Below are positions 1 to 6,918 of a DNA stretch of 35,373 bases, piece after piece. The position numbers and the translations under genes were made by a program. This stretch comes from an uncultured Gammaproteobacteria bacterium. GTDB lineage: Bacteria; Pseudomonadota; Gammaproteobacteria; GCA-001735895. Location of the stretch: contig CAMYON010000017.1 of the NCBI GenBank assembly GCA_947260025.1, positions 1 through 35,373 of the forward strand. Reading direction: 5' to 3'. Numbering within the stretch: position 1 is the first letter of the stretch; each line of letters starts with the position of its first letter. Below the pieces are notes generated by a model. It was not told the origin of the DNA. It did not search any database and was given only the letters and a program-made list of their open reading frames with translations.

Positions 1-188
1 TGCGCAGCCGCCCCGACTACTGGCCGGCGGGTCAGCAGTACGACACCAAAGACATCAAGCACGGCGGTCCGGCCCAACTGCCGGCACTGATCGCGAAGCT
101 GGCCGATGCGGGTTTCGACGACGCAGATCTGCGCGGCTTTCTCGGCGAAAATTTTCGCCGCGTGGCGGTCGAAGCCTGGAATGGCTAA
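1..188 (+). CDS. Membrane dipeptidase (peptidase M19), C-terminal fragment
   Basis: Only the last 61 codons are inside the window; the gene enters from the left edge in the frame starting at base 3 and stops with TAA at 186-188. The visible tail contains DYWPAGQQYDT, then KHGGPAQLPALIAKLADAGF and GFLGENFRRVAVEAW. This is the usual end of zinc-dependent M19 (renal-dipeptidase-like) enzymes, where a helix ending in 'LGxNFxRV' closes the barrel. The family hydrolyses dipeptides, often with broad specificity including D-residues at the C-terminal side. The zinc ligands lie in the missing part, so activity cannot be judged. It converges on the sodium-channel gene, which ends 84 bases away. Identification rests on the C-terminal signature only. 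Confidence 0.75.
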   Translation, partial: RSRPDYWPAGQQYDTKDIKHGGPAQLPALIAKLADAGFDDADLRGFLGENFRRVAVEAWNG

Positions 189-271
189 GCATCGGCGTTT
201 GCTGGCCGGAATACGGCACCACGGAACGTAGCATCGAGTACCAGTGTCTGGGCCAGTCGGCCCTGGCGACA

Positions 272-1120
272 TTATCGGTTTGGCGATTCCTGCAGCAGCT
301 GCTTGAGTTCGGCGATTTCGGATCGCAGCGCTGCGACTTCGTGGTGCAGATCGGCCTCGATATGATCGCGGGTCTGGTCGAGCGCATCTTGCCGCTCCCG
401 GTTTTCTTCTTCGGTAAAGCTGTGCATCGCGTTGACGATAATCGCGATAAACAGGTTCAGCATGGTGAAGGTCGCGATCAGAATGAATATGACGAAGAAG
501 ATCCACGCATTCGGGTGCACTTCCATCACCGGGCGCACGATACCCATCGACCAGCTTTCCAGCGTCATGATCTGGAACAGCGAGTATAGCGATTCACCGA
601 TACTGCCGAACCACTGCGGAAAGTTTGCCCCGAACAGCTTGGTTGCGATAACCGCGAACACGTAGTAAAGCAACATTAGCACCAGGGCGATGGAAGACAG
701 GCCCGGGATAGAATCCAGCAGCGCTCCGACCACCCGGCGCATCGACGGCACGATGGTCAGAATACGCAGCACGCGCAATACTCGCAGCGCGCGCAGCACG
801 GCAAACGGGCCACTGGAGGGCACCAGCGCGATGCCGACCACGGCAAAATCGAAAATACTCCACGGATCGCGAAAAAAGCGCAGCCGATGCGCGATTATCC
901 GCAACAGAATCTCGATCACGAACACGCCGAGAATAATCTTGTCGACCCTTACCAGTATATCGCCATAACTCGCCATCACCGCGGGCACGGTTTCGAGACC
1001 GAGAATGATGGCGTTGATGATGATCAGCGCCATGATAGCCTGCTGCACCCGCGGCCGCTCAACCCAGTTGCGCGACGCGGCTTCAGGCGGCTGCGAAGAA
1101 GAGTCGTCTGTTGTTTTCAT
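272..1120 (-). CDS. Prokaryotic voltage-gated sodium channel (BacNav / NaChBac family)
   Basis: A 282-residue single-domain channel subunit that should form a homotetramer in the inner membrane. Transmembrane segments S1-S4 run from about residue 28 to 135. S4 (about 107-130) has arginines every third position (R110, R113, R116, R119), the voltage sensor. The pore loop carries TLESWS (186-191), the selectivity filter of NaChBac/NavAb-type channels, in which the glutamate ring selects sodium. S6 (about 205-232) is followed by a charged C-terminal helix (about 240-278) with heptad-like leucines, the tetramerisation coiled coil of this family. I chose the ATG at 1120 (MKTTDD...) because AGGAAAAG lies about 10 bases upstream; the open frame continues to 1213, but that extra part looks non-coding. 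Known members influence flagellar motility and pH or osmotic behaviour. Neighbouring sodium genes support a role in sodium re-entry, which is inference. Confidence 0.93.
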   Translation of the reverse strand: MKTTDDSSSQPPEAASRNWVERPRVQQAIMALIIINAIILGLETVPAVMASYGDILVRVDKIILGVFVIEILLRIIAHRLRFFRDPWSIFDFAVVGIALVPSSGPFAVLRALRVLRVLRILTIVPSMRRVVGALLDSIPGLSSIALVLMLLYYVFAVIATKLFGANFPQWFGSIGESLYSLFQIMTLESWSMGIVRPVMEVHPNAWIFFVIFILIATFTMLNLFIAIIVNAMHSFTEEENRERQDALDQTRDHIEADLHHEVAALRSEIAELKQLLQESPNR

Positions 1121-1278
1121 CGATCCGCTTTTCCTGCTCCCAGGCCCCCTAGTTAATACCTCCCTGCCTGATTTCAATAGCAGGGCTGCTGCCCGCAGGC
1201 AGGGTCGCATCATAATCCAGGAAACAATTTCGCGATATCAGATTTTGAGCCCGGTTCAAGGCGGACCGAAGTCGAAAC

Positions 1279-1308
1279 GCCGACCGTGACGCGATCGCCA
1301 CGGTCGGC
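1279..1308 (-). terminator. Hairpin terminator after the Bax-inhibitor-like gene
   Basis: A perfect 10-bp inverted repeat (GCCGACCGTG at 1279-1288, CACGGTCGGC at 1299-1308) with a 10-base loop begins 8 bases beyond the stop codon of the minus-strand BI-1/YccA-like gene. Read on the minus strand, the tail after the stem is GTTTCGACTT, so the uridine run is short. The stem is strong; the terminator assignment is likely but not certain. Confidence 0.6.
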
Positions 1309-1316
1309 TTGTTAAA

Positions 1317-1988
1317 TCACTCGTCACCACCCATGAATCCCAGCAGGTGCAGCATGCTGGTGAACAGGTTGAAAATAGACACATAAAGCGTGACGGTAGC
1401 CATGATGTAGTTGGTTTCGCCGCCGTGTATCAGGCTGCTGGTCTGGTACAGGATCAGGCCCGACATCAGCAGCACGAACATCGACGAAACAGCCAGGGAA
1501 AGCATCGGCATCTCGAAAAATATCGCACCCAGGCCGGCCAGAAACGCAACCAGGATCCCGACCATCAGGAAGCCGCCCATGAAACTGAAATCCTTGCGGG
1601 TTACCAGGGTAAAGGCCGACAGGCCGATAAAGATCGCGCCGGTGGAAACCATCGCCGTCATGACGATCTGCCCGCCGTTGGCCAATGCCAGGTAGCTGTT
1701 CAATATCGGCCCCAGGGTGTATCCCATGAAACCGGTCAGCGCGAATACGAAGGCGAGCCCGAGCGCGCTGTCGCGGTAGCGGGTAGTCAGAAACAGTAAC
1801 CCGAAGTAACCACCGAGCGTGAGCAACAATCCCGGGTGCGGCAGGTTGAGCACCATTGCAACGCCGGCTGTCAGTCCGCTGAATAGCAGGGTCATGGATA
1901 GCAGCATGTAAGTGTTGCGTAAAACCTTGTTGCTGCTGATGCTGGCGGCCCGATCGCCGTAAGTCGCTGCTATAGCTGAATTTTTCAT
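1317..1988 (-). CDS. Bax inhibitor-1 / YccA-like integral membrane protein
   Basis: A 223-residue protein with about seven transmembrane helices filling residues 25-220, starting after a short hydrophilic N-terminus (MKNSAIAATYGDRA). The pattern RNTYMLLSMTLLFSGLTAG, TGFMGYTLGPILNSY, TLVTRKDFSFMGGFL and LYVSIFNLFTSMLHLLG matches the bacterial BI-1 family (YccA, YbhL). YccA interacts with and moderates the membrane protease FtsH; other family members are calcium-leak channels. The start at 1988 is supported by GAGG seven bases upstream. It sits between the sodium channel and an HPF-like gene on the same strand, with only 32 bases to the latter, so co-transcription with the HPF-like gene is plausible. 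A hairpin follows the gene. Substrate or partner here is unknown. Confidence 0.88.
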   Translation of the reverse strand: MKNSAIAATYGDRAASISSNKVLRNTYMLLSMTLLFSGLTAGVAMVLNLPHPGLLLTLGGYFGLLFLTTRYRDSALGLAFVFALTGFMGYTLGPILNSYLALANGGQIVMTAMVSTGAIFIGLSAFTLVTRKDFSFMGGFLMVGILVAFLAGLGAIFFEMPMLSLAVSSMFVLLMSGLILYQTSSLIHGGETNYIMATVTLYVSIFNLFTSMLHLLGFMGGDE

Positions 1989-2020
1989 GTCGTACCTCGC
2001 TTGATCTTAAGTAGAAGTCC

Positions 2021-2377
2021 CTATACGGACAGTGAAGATTCCAGGGCGGCGGTGCCTGACCGGTGCATTCTGGATTGCTGACGATCCAGCTTTCGCACCA
2101 GGGTACGGCTAGCGCGCTCGATCGTTCGGTTGATGGCGATATGCAGGTTCGCCTGGGTGTCTTCGATGATTACGGAAGTTTTTCCGGTCAGCACGATCTG
2201 CAATCGGCAATGCTTATCCCTGCCGCCCCTGGGTCCGTTAACATCGGACAACCACATCGATATTCTCTGGATGTGATCTTCAAACCGGGTTAACGCGAAG
2301 CGTATACGCCGTTCACTATAATGGTGTAACGACTCGGTCAGCGAGAACGGTCGTGCCTGTATATCAATTTGCATCAT
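2021..2377 (-). CDS. HPF/RaiA-family ribosome-associated protein, divergent copy 1
   Basis: A 118-residue protein with the beta-alpha-beta-beta-beta-alpha layout of the hibernation-promoting-factor/YfiA family: MQIDIQARPFSLTESLHHY, then RRIRFALTRF, WLSDVNGPRGGRDKHC, VIIEDTQANLHIAINRTI and RASRTLVRKLDRQQ. Classical HPF binds the 30S decoding centre and silences or dimerises ribosomes. This one belongs to a divergent branch marked by the NGPRGGxDKxC segment (about residues 47-57), so ribosome binding is inferred from fold only. The ATG at 2374 has better spacing to the upstream AGGAG than the one at 2377, so the true protein may be one residue shorter. It is divergent from nhaR across 116 bases, and a second, less conserved paralogue lies at 12640. 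Confidence 0.8.
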   Translation of the reverse strand: MMQIDIQARPFSLTESLHHYSERRIRFALTRFEDHIQRISMWLSDVNGPRGGRDKHCRLQIVLTGKTSVIIEDTQANLHIAINRTIERASRTLVRKLDRQQSRMHRSGTAALESSLSV

Positions 2378-2430
2378 CGACTCCTGGTATCAATCAATTT
2401 CGAATATTTCAGGGTGCATGGTAAGACCGG

Positions 2431-2458
2431 TTGACCGTTAGAAAAAGTCGAATATAAT
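2431..2458 (+). promoter_or_regulatory. Sigma-70 promoter of nhaR
   Basis: TTGACC at 2431-2436 and TATAAT at 2453-2458 are separated by 16 bases, very close to the sigma-70 consensus. Transcription would begin near 2465, about 29 bases before the nhaR ATG. The same AT-rich spacer also separates nhaR from the divergent HPF-like gene. NhaR/LysR binding sites commonly overlap such regions, but I cannot single one out. Confidence 0.7.
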
Positions 2459-2493
2459 TTGATTATCATTCGTTTTTATCGAAGAATCTAATT

Positions 2494-3387
2494 ATGATCA
2501 ATTATAAACACCTGCACTATTTCTGGATCGTTGCGCGCGAGGGCGGCATTGCCAGGGCCAGCGAACGCCTGCACCTGACGCCACAAACCATCAGCGGCCA
2601 GCTCGGCCTGCTCGAGGACCAGCTGGGAACCAAGCTGTTCAACCGGGTGGGGCGTAACCTTGAAATCTCCGAGACCGGGCGGCTGGCGCTGAGCTACGCC
2701 GACGAAATCTTTTCCCTGGGTGGCGAACTCGAGGAAGTCATCCATCAACTGCCAGGGGACCGCCGCCAACTGTTTCGTGTTGGCGTGGTAGATGCATTAC
2801 CCAAATCAATTGCACATCGTATTCTGCAGCCGGCCCTGACGACCCCAGAACCCGTGCGAATGATCTGCCGTGAAGCAAGCCTGGACAATTTACTCGCGGA
2901 GCTGACCCTGCATCGGCTCGACCTGGTGCTGGCCGACCGCCCGATACCCGCGACGGTGAGCACGCGCGGCTACAACCATAAGCTGGGCGTGTGTGCGGTC
3001 AGCTTTCTGGCCACTGCCGAACTGGTGCAAAAACTGGAAGGCGATTTCCCGCAATGTCTCGATGGCGCGCCGATTCTGCTGCCAGGCGCCAGCACCCAGT
3101 TACGCTCGGTGATCGACCAGTGGCTGGACAAAAACAGGATCCATCCGCAGACGGTCGCAGAGTTCGACGATAGCGCGCTGATGAAAGCCTTCGGTAAACA
3201 GGGCGCGGGCGTTTTCATCGCGCCCGCCGCGATCGAGAAAGAGGTGATGCAGCAATACGGGGTCGAGTCGATCGGGCAGGTTGACGAGATAAAGGAAGAG
3301 TTCTATGCAATCTCGATCGAACGCCGGGTGCTGCATCCGGTAGTCTCTGTGATTATGGATACCGCCCGCGAAAAGTTATTCGGTTGA
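2494..3387 (+). CDS. nhaR: LysR-family transcriptional activator NhaR
   Basis: A 297-residue LysR-type regulator. The winged HTH occupies residues 1-60 (NYKHLHYFWIVAREGGIA, then LTPQTISGQLGLLEDQLG and GRNLEISETG); the substrate-binding-like effector domain covers about 93-297. The wording of the N-terminus (LHYFWxVAxEGGIARASERL) and the DRPIP and PGASTQLRSVIDQW segments are those of NhaR rather than a general LysR protein. In E. coli, NhaR activates the nhaA sodium/proton antiporter gene in response to sodium. Here no nhaA is visible; instead the gene converges on an Mrp-type sodium/proton antiporter operon and lies near a sodium channel and a sodium/bicarbonate symporter. Control of these by NhaR is inference from position. 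A strong promoter lies just upstream. Confidence 0.88.
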   Translation: MINYKHLHYFWIVAREGGIARASERLHLTPQTISGQLGLLEDQLGTKLFNRVGRNLEISETGRLALSYADEIFSLGGELEEVIHQLPGDRRQLFRVGVVDALPKSIAHRILQPALTTPEPVRMICREASLDNLLAELTLHRLDLVLADRPIPATVSTRGYNHKLGVCAVSFLATAELVQKLEGDFPQCLDGAPILLPGASTQLRSVIDQWLDKNRIHPQTVAEFDDSALMKAFGKQGAGVFIAPAAIEKEVMQQYGVESIGQVDEIKEEFYAISIERRVLHPVVSVIMDTAREKLFG

Positions 3388-3486
3388 TGCGTGGTTTCAT
3401 TATCCCGCTGTAACTTTCGACGAACTACCAGGACGATGTCGGCAGCAGCAGATGGAGCGCGATTGAAGATTTCGCACCAGCGCTGT

Positions 3487-5190
3487 TCAGGAGATGAAAT
3501 AGGTAAGCACGTAAACGGACAGCAGGATTGCAATCCACAACGCGGTAGTACCGATCTGCCAGGTGCGGGCAAAAATGCCGTGAGCGCGATTGCTTTCGAC
3601 GAAACCGAGATAGCGGCGAGCCACGTCGCGCAACGATGAAACCCGCGTCCGAATCCCGGTCTCGATAGCGCCGCCGATACTAGCCAGAACTCGCAGCAGG
3701 ACGCTACCAGCGCGGTAAAACAGCACTCGCCACAGCCAGTCGAGGTCGAGGCTGATCGTAAGCGTGCGCCGCATCAGCGGCAGCAGCAGGAAAAACGCCA
3801 GACCCGAAAACAGCAGCAGTTGCAGGTAAAACAGGACCTTGCCCGGCTTGTAGGCAACGTAATCGGTTGCGTACGGCAGAAACTGGTAGAAAGGTTCGGG
3901 AAAAATCCCGATGAGGATACACAGAGCGGCGAAGATGACCATCGCCGCGGCCATGTTCCAGGGGGCATCCTTGGGTCGCAGCCCCGAGTCTTTCTGGAAA
4001 AACACGAACCACGGAAACTTGATCCCGGCGTGCAGGAACACGCCCGCCGAAGCGGCGGTCAGCAGCATGTAGACCAGCACCAGGCCCTCGTCGACGGCGG
4101 CCTCCGAGATCATCGACTTGGTAGTGAAGCCGGAGGTCAGCGGGAAGCTCGAGATCGACAGCGCGCCGATAATGCCGCAGATTGTCGTCAGCGGCATGGT
4201 GCGGAACAGGCCGCCGAGATCGGTGCACTTGCTCTTGCCGGTGCGGTAGACGACCACGCCGGCGCTCATGAACAGCAGCCCCTTGTAGATGATGTGCGCA
4301 AACGCGTGCGCGGCGGCACCGTTCAGCGCCATTTGCGTGCCGATGCCGATCGCGCAGACCATGAAACCGACCTGGTTGACGATCGAATAAGCCAGGATCC
4401 GGCGCGCGTCGTTTTCGAGCAGGGCGTAAATGATGCCGTACATGACCATGTAAATGCCGACCCAGATCAGCACCGGTTCGCCCGGGAACAGCAAGATCAG
4501 CGCCAGCACCGCGGTTTTGGTCGTAAACGCCGACAGGAACACCGAGCCGGTCGGGCTCGATTCGGGATAGGCATCGGCCAGCCACGCCGATAGCGGCGGC
4601 GCCGCGGCGTTGATCAGGATACCGATCAGGACCATCCAGGTGTCGAAATTGGTCGCCAGCATCGGCTGGATATCGATGGAACCGGTGTGTACGACGACGC
4701 CCTCGATCCCGACCTTGAGTATGATACCGCCGAGCAGGTGCATGATCGCGTAGCGGACGCCAGCGGCGCGCGCGGCCGGGGTACCGCCGCTCCAGACCAC
4801 GACGGTCGAAAAAAGCGCCATCATTTCCCAGAAGATGAACAGCGTGATCAGGTCGCCGGCGAAGCTGACGCCGACCGCGCCGGCTGCATAGGCATAACCC
4901 GCCGCCAATTCGTACCATTTCGCCTGGCGGAACGCGTAGAGCCCGCCGACGAAAGCCATCAGCGCAAAAATGGTCGCGAACAGGCGGCGCAGCGGGCTGC
5001 CCTCGACCGGCTCGATGACATAATCGAGAAAGGGTGCCGTGGTGACGACGCCGTCGGGAACCTGCCACACCGCCCACAGGGTCAGCAGTGGTGCGACCAG
5101 CACCACTGCGGAGCGCAGATGACCGCGCAGCGGGCCGATCAGTATCGCGCCGACGAGCAGGATCAGGGCGGGAGGCAAAAATTCAGTCAC
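3487..5190 (-). CDS. Mrp-type antiporter NuoL/MrpD-like subunit (third copy, 567 aa)
   Basis: A 567-residue polytopic protein of the proton-pumping antiporter family (NuoL/M/N, MrpA/D), last gene of the Mrp operon. Antiporter-like residues are visible: the TM5 glutamate in FIFWEMMALFSTVVVW, a lysine in SAFTTKTAVLAL, a histidine/lysine helix AAAHAFAHIIYKGLLFM, and a lysine in SGFTTKSM. The segment corresponding to the broken TM7 helix reads INAAAPPLSAWLADAYPES, so the lysine and histidine usual in MrpD-type proteins are absent. A C-terminal extension beyond about residue 450 adds more membrane helices and an amphipathic stretch. The GTG start at 5190 overlaps the preceding gene's stop (GTGACTGA); the open frame runs on to 5322 but there only mirrors the preceding gene. 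Likely a membrane subunit of the sodium/proton antiporter complex. Confidence 0.85.
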   Translation of the reverse strand: MTEFLPPALILLVGAILIGPLRGHLRSAVVLVAPLLTLWAVWQVPDGVVTTAPFLDYVIEPVEGSPLRRLFATIFALMAFVGGLYAFRQAKWYELAAGYAYAAGAVGVSFAGDLITLFIFWEMMALFSTVVVWSGGTPAARAAGVRYAIMHLLGGIILKVGIEGVVVHTGSIDIQPMLATNFDTWMVLIGILINAAAPPLSAWLADAYPESSPTGSVFLSAFTTKTAVLALILLFPGEPVLIWVGIYMVMYGIIYALLENDARRILAYSIVNQVGFMVCAIGIGTQMALNGAAAHAFAHIIYKGLLFMSAGVVVYRTGKSKCTDLGGLFRTMPLTTICGIIGALSISSFPLTSGFTTKSMISEAAVDEGLVLVYMLLTAASAGVFLHAGIKFPWFVFFQKDSGLRPKDAPWNMAAAMVIFAALCILIGIFPEPFYQFLPYATDYVAYKPGKVLFYLQLLLFSGLAFFLLLPLMRRTLTISLDLDWLWRVLFYRAGSVLLRVLASIGGAIETGIRTRVSSLRDVARRYLGFVESNRAHGIFARTWQIGTTALWIAILLSVYVLTYFIS

Positions 5191-5452
5191 GTTCGTCCTC
5201 CGCCGCGTAATAATTCTCGTCGCGCTTGAGCAGGTAGCCGAGGACTTTGGCCACCAGCACCATGGCGACACAGGCGAGGAAGCCGTAAACGGCGCCGAAC
5301 GCGAGCCAGTCATCGATACCAAAATACCCCTTGACCTTGATCACCAGCTGCGCCGCCACGGTCAGCGCGAGCACGGCCCAGAAGACTCGCCACAGCAGGC
5401 GAATCGACGCAGGCCGCGCCAGCCAGGCGTCGTCTTTTTGCGAATCGTTCAT
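5183..5452 (-). CDS. Small two-TM membrane protein within the Mrp operon
   Basis: An 89-residue protein with two predicted transmembrane helices (about 20-42 and 50-74), a charged N-terminus and an acidic tyrosine-containing tail (KRDENYYAAEDERD). I do not recognise a named family. Its ATG overlaps the stop of the upstream antiporter subunit by 4 bases, and its stop overlaps the downstream GTG start by 8 bases. It is therefore translated in step with the complex and is very probably an accessory or assembly subunit. It is not one of the seven classical Mrp proteins (A-G). Function is otherwise unknown. Confidence 0.75.
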   Translation of the reverse strand: MNDSQKDDAWLARPASIRLLWRVFWAVLALTVAAQLVIKVKGYFGIDDWLAFGAVYGFLACVAMVLVAKVLGYLLKRDENYYAAEDERD

Positions 5453-6918
5453 GAGACCGCCCCCAGTAGCTGTCTTTCGAGCTCGATGACCGGGCCGTTG
5501 AAGAGGAAAAACAGGATCGTCAGCGCCGCGGTAAAGGTCAGCGCGAGTACCGCCGGCCAGGGCGCCTCGCCATGCTCCTTGCCGCCATCCATCGCTTCCT
5601 TGCCGAACCAGGCGGCAAAGATGATCGGCAAAAAGTAGGCCGCGTTCAATACCGTGCTCGCGATGATCGTGAAAATCGCGACATAATTATCAGATTCGAA
5701 AGCGCCGGCGAGGATATACCACTTGGAAACGAAACCGCCGGTCGGCGGCACCCCGATCATCGACAACGCGCCGATGGTAAACGCGGTCATGGTCCACGGC
5801 ATTCGCCGGCCGATGCCGGCGAGCTGCGACAGCTCGGTCTTTTTCGACGCGACGTAGATCGCGCCGGCGGCGAAAAACAGCGTGATCTTGCCAAAGGCGT
5901 GCGCAACGATGTGAATCGAGGCACCGATCTCGGCCAGCGGTTTCAGCACCGCAGCAGCCAGCACGACATAAGACAGCTGCGCCACGGTCGAGTAAGCCAG
6001 CAGCCGCTTCAGATTTTGCTGGCGCAGCGCGACCAGGCTGGCGACAACGATTGTGAACGCGGCAGCGTACAGCAGCCATGCGCTGCTCGGTGTCGAAAAC
6101 AAATGCTCGACGCCAAAGATGTAAATGATGATTTTGGTCACGCTGAAAACGCCGGCCTTGACCACCGCCACCGCGTGCAGCAGCGCGCTGACCGGCGTCG
6201 GCGCCACCATTGCCGCTGGCAACCAGCGGTGCACCGGCATTACCGCGGCCTTGCCGATACCGAAAACGAACATTCCGAGCAGGAGTCCAAGCGCAGGGCC
6301 TTCGACCTTGCCTTCGAGAATGCCGCCGGCGGTGAATTCGCCGCCGCCCGCGGCGAGATAAGTCCAGATGATCGCCGGCAGTAGCAAACCGATCGACGTC
6401 GTCAGCAGGATACCGAGGTAAACCCGCGCCGAGTTCACCGTGTCGCGATCGCCCTTGTGCGCCACCAGCGGGTAGGTCGAAAGCGTCAGCGCCTCGTAAA
6501 ACAGGAATAGCGTAAACAGGTTGGAGGCAAACGCGATGCCCATCGTCGCCGCCAGCGACAGGGCGAAGAAAATATAGAACCGGGTCTGGTTTTTCTCGTT
6601 GTTGCCGCGCATGTAGCCGATCGAGTAAATCGAGTTGACGATCCACAGTCCCGAGGCGAGCGCGGCGAACAACATGCCAAGCGGTTCTATTTTGAACGCG
6701 ATCTCGATTCCGGGTACGACCTGCAGCAGCGTGAACTCGGGCCGCTCACCGGCCATCAATGCCGGGATCAGGCCCCAGACGTTCCAGGCCAGCGCGCCCG
6801 CGGTTACGAGGGTTACGCTTTCGCGCAGGTTGGGGCCGATACGCCCGGCCAGCAAGATACCGACGGCGCCGAGCAGCGGCAGCAGCAGTGCAAGCCAGAT
6901 CGAGTCGGACGCGCTCAC
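5449..6918 (-). CDS. Mrp-type antiporter NuoL/MrpD-like subunit (second copy, 489 aa)
   Basis: A 489-residue polytopic member of the proton-conducting transporter family with about 14 helices. Key residues of a functional antiporter subunit are present: TM5 glutamate in LFLFYEALTLSTYPL, TM7 lysine and histidine in GIGKAAVMPVHRWLP, TM8 lysine in AVAVVKAGVFSVTK, a histidine helix VAHAFGKITLFF and TM12 lysine in GGFVSKWYI. The VHRWLPAAMVAPTPVSALLHA stretch is closer to NuoL/MrpA N-terminal domains than to MrpD, so this may replace the NuoL-like half of the missing full-length MrpA; that is inference. It overlaps both neighbours by 4 bases (ATGA). Confidence 0.88.
   Translation of the reverse strand: MSASDSIWLALLLPLLGAVGILLAGRIGPNLRESVTLVTAGALAWNVWGLIPALMAGERPEFTLLQVVPGIEIAFKIEPLGMLFAALASGLWIVNSIYSIGYMRGNNEKNQTRFYIFFALSLAATMGIAFASNLFTLFLFYEALTLSTYPLVAHKGDRDTVNSARVYLGILLTTSIGLLLPAIIWTYLAAGGGEFTAGGILEGKVEGPALGLLLGMFVFGIGKAAVMPVHRWLPAAMVAPTPVSALLHAVAVVKAGVFSVTKIIIYIFGVEHLFSTPSSAWLLYAAAFTIVVASLVALRQQNLKRLLAYSTVAQLSYVVLAAAVLKPLAEIGASIHIVAHAFGKITLFFAAGAIYVASKKTELSQLAGIGRRMPWTMTAFTIGALSMIGVPPTGGFVSKWYILAGAFESDNYVAIFTIIASTVLNAAYFLPIIFAAWFGKEAMDGGKEHGEAPWPAVLALTFTAALTILFFLFNGPVIELERQLLGAVS

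Noticed and set aside
1121-1213. Longer N-terminus for the sodium channel
   Set aside because: The extra 31 codons are basic and unlike other BacNav proteins; the ATG at 1120 has a fitting ribosome-binding site.
3704-5077. A 457-codon frame inside the third antiporter-like gene
   Set aside because: It is an alternative frame of the same strand, rich in arginine and without membrane helices; the real frame carries clear family motifs. The same applies to the 318-codon frame at 5690-6646.
5191-5322. N-terminal extension of the third antiporter-like subunit
   Set aside because: The extension only mirrors the 89-residue gene in another frame; the GTG at 5190 overlapping the stop gives a normal hydrophobic N-terminus.
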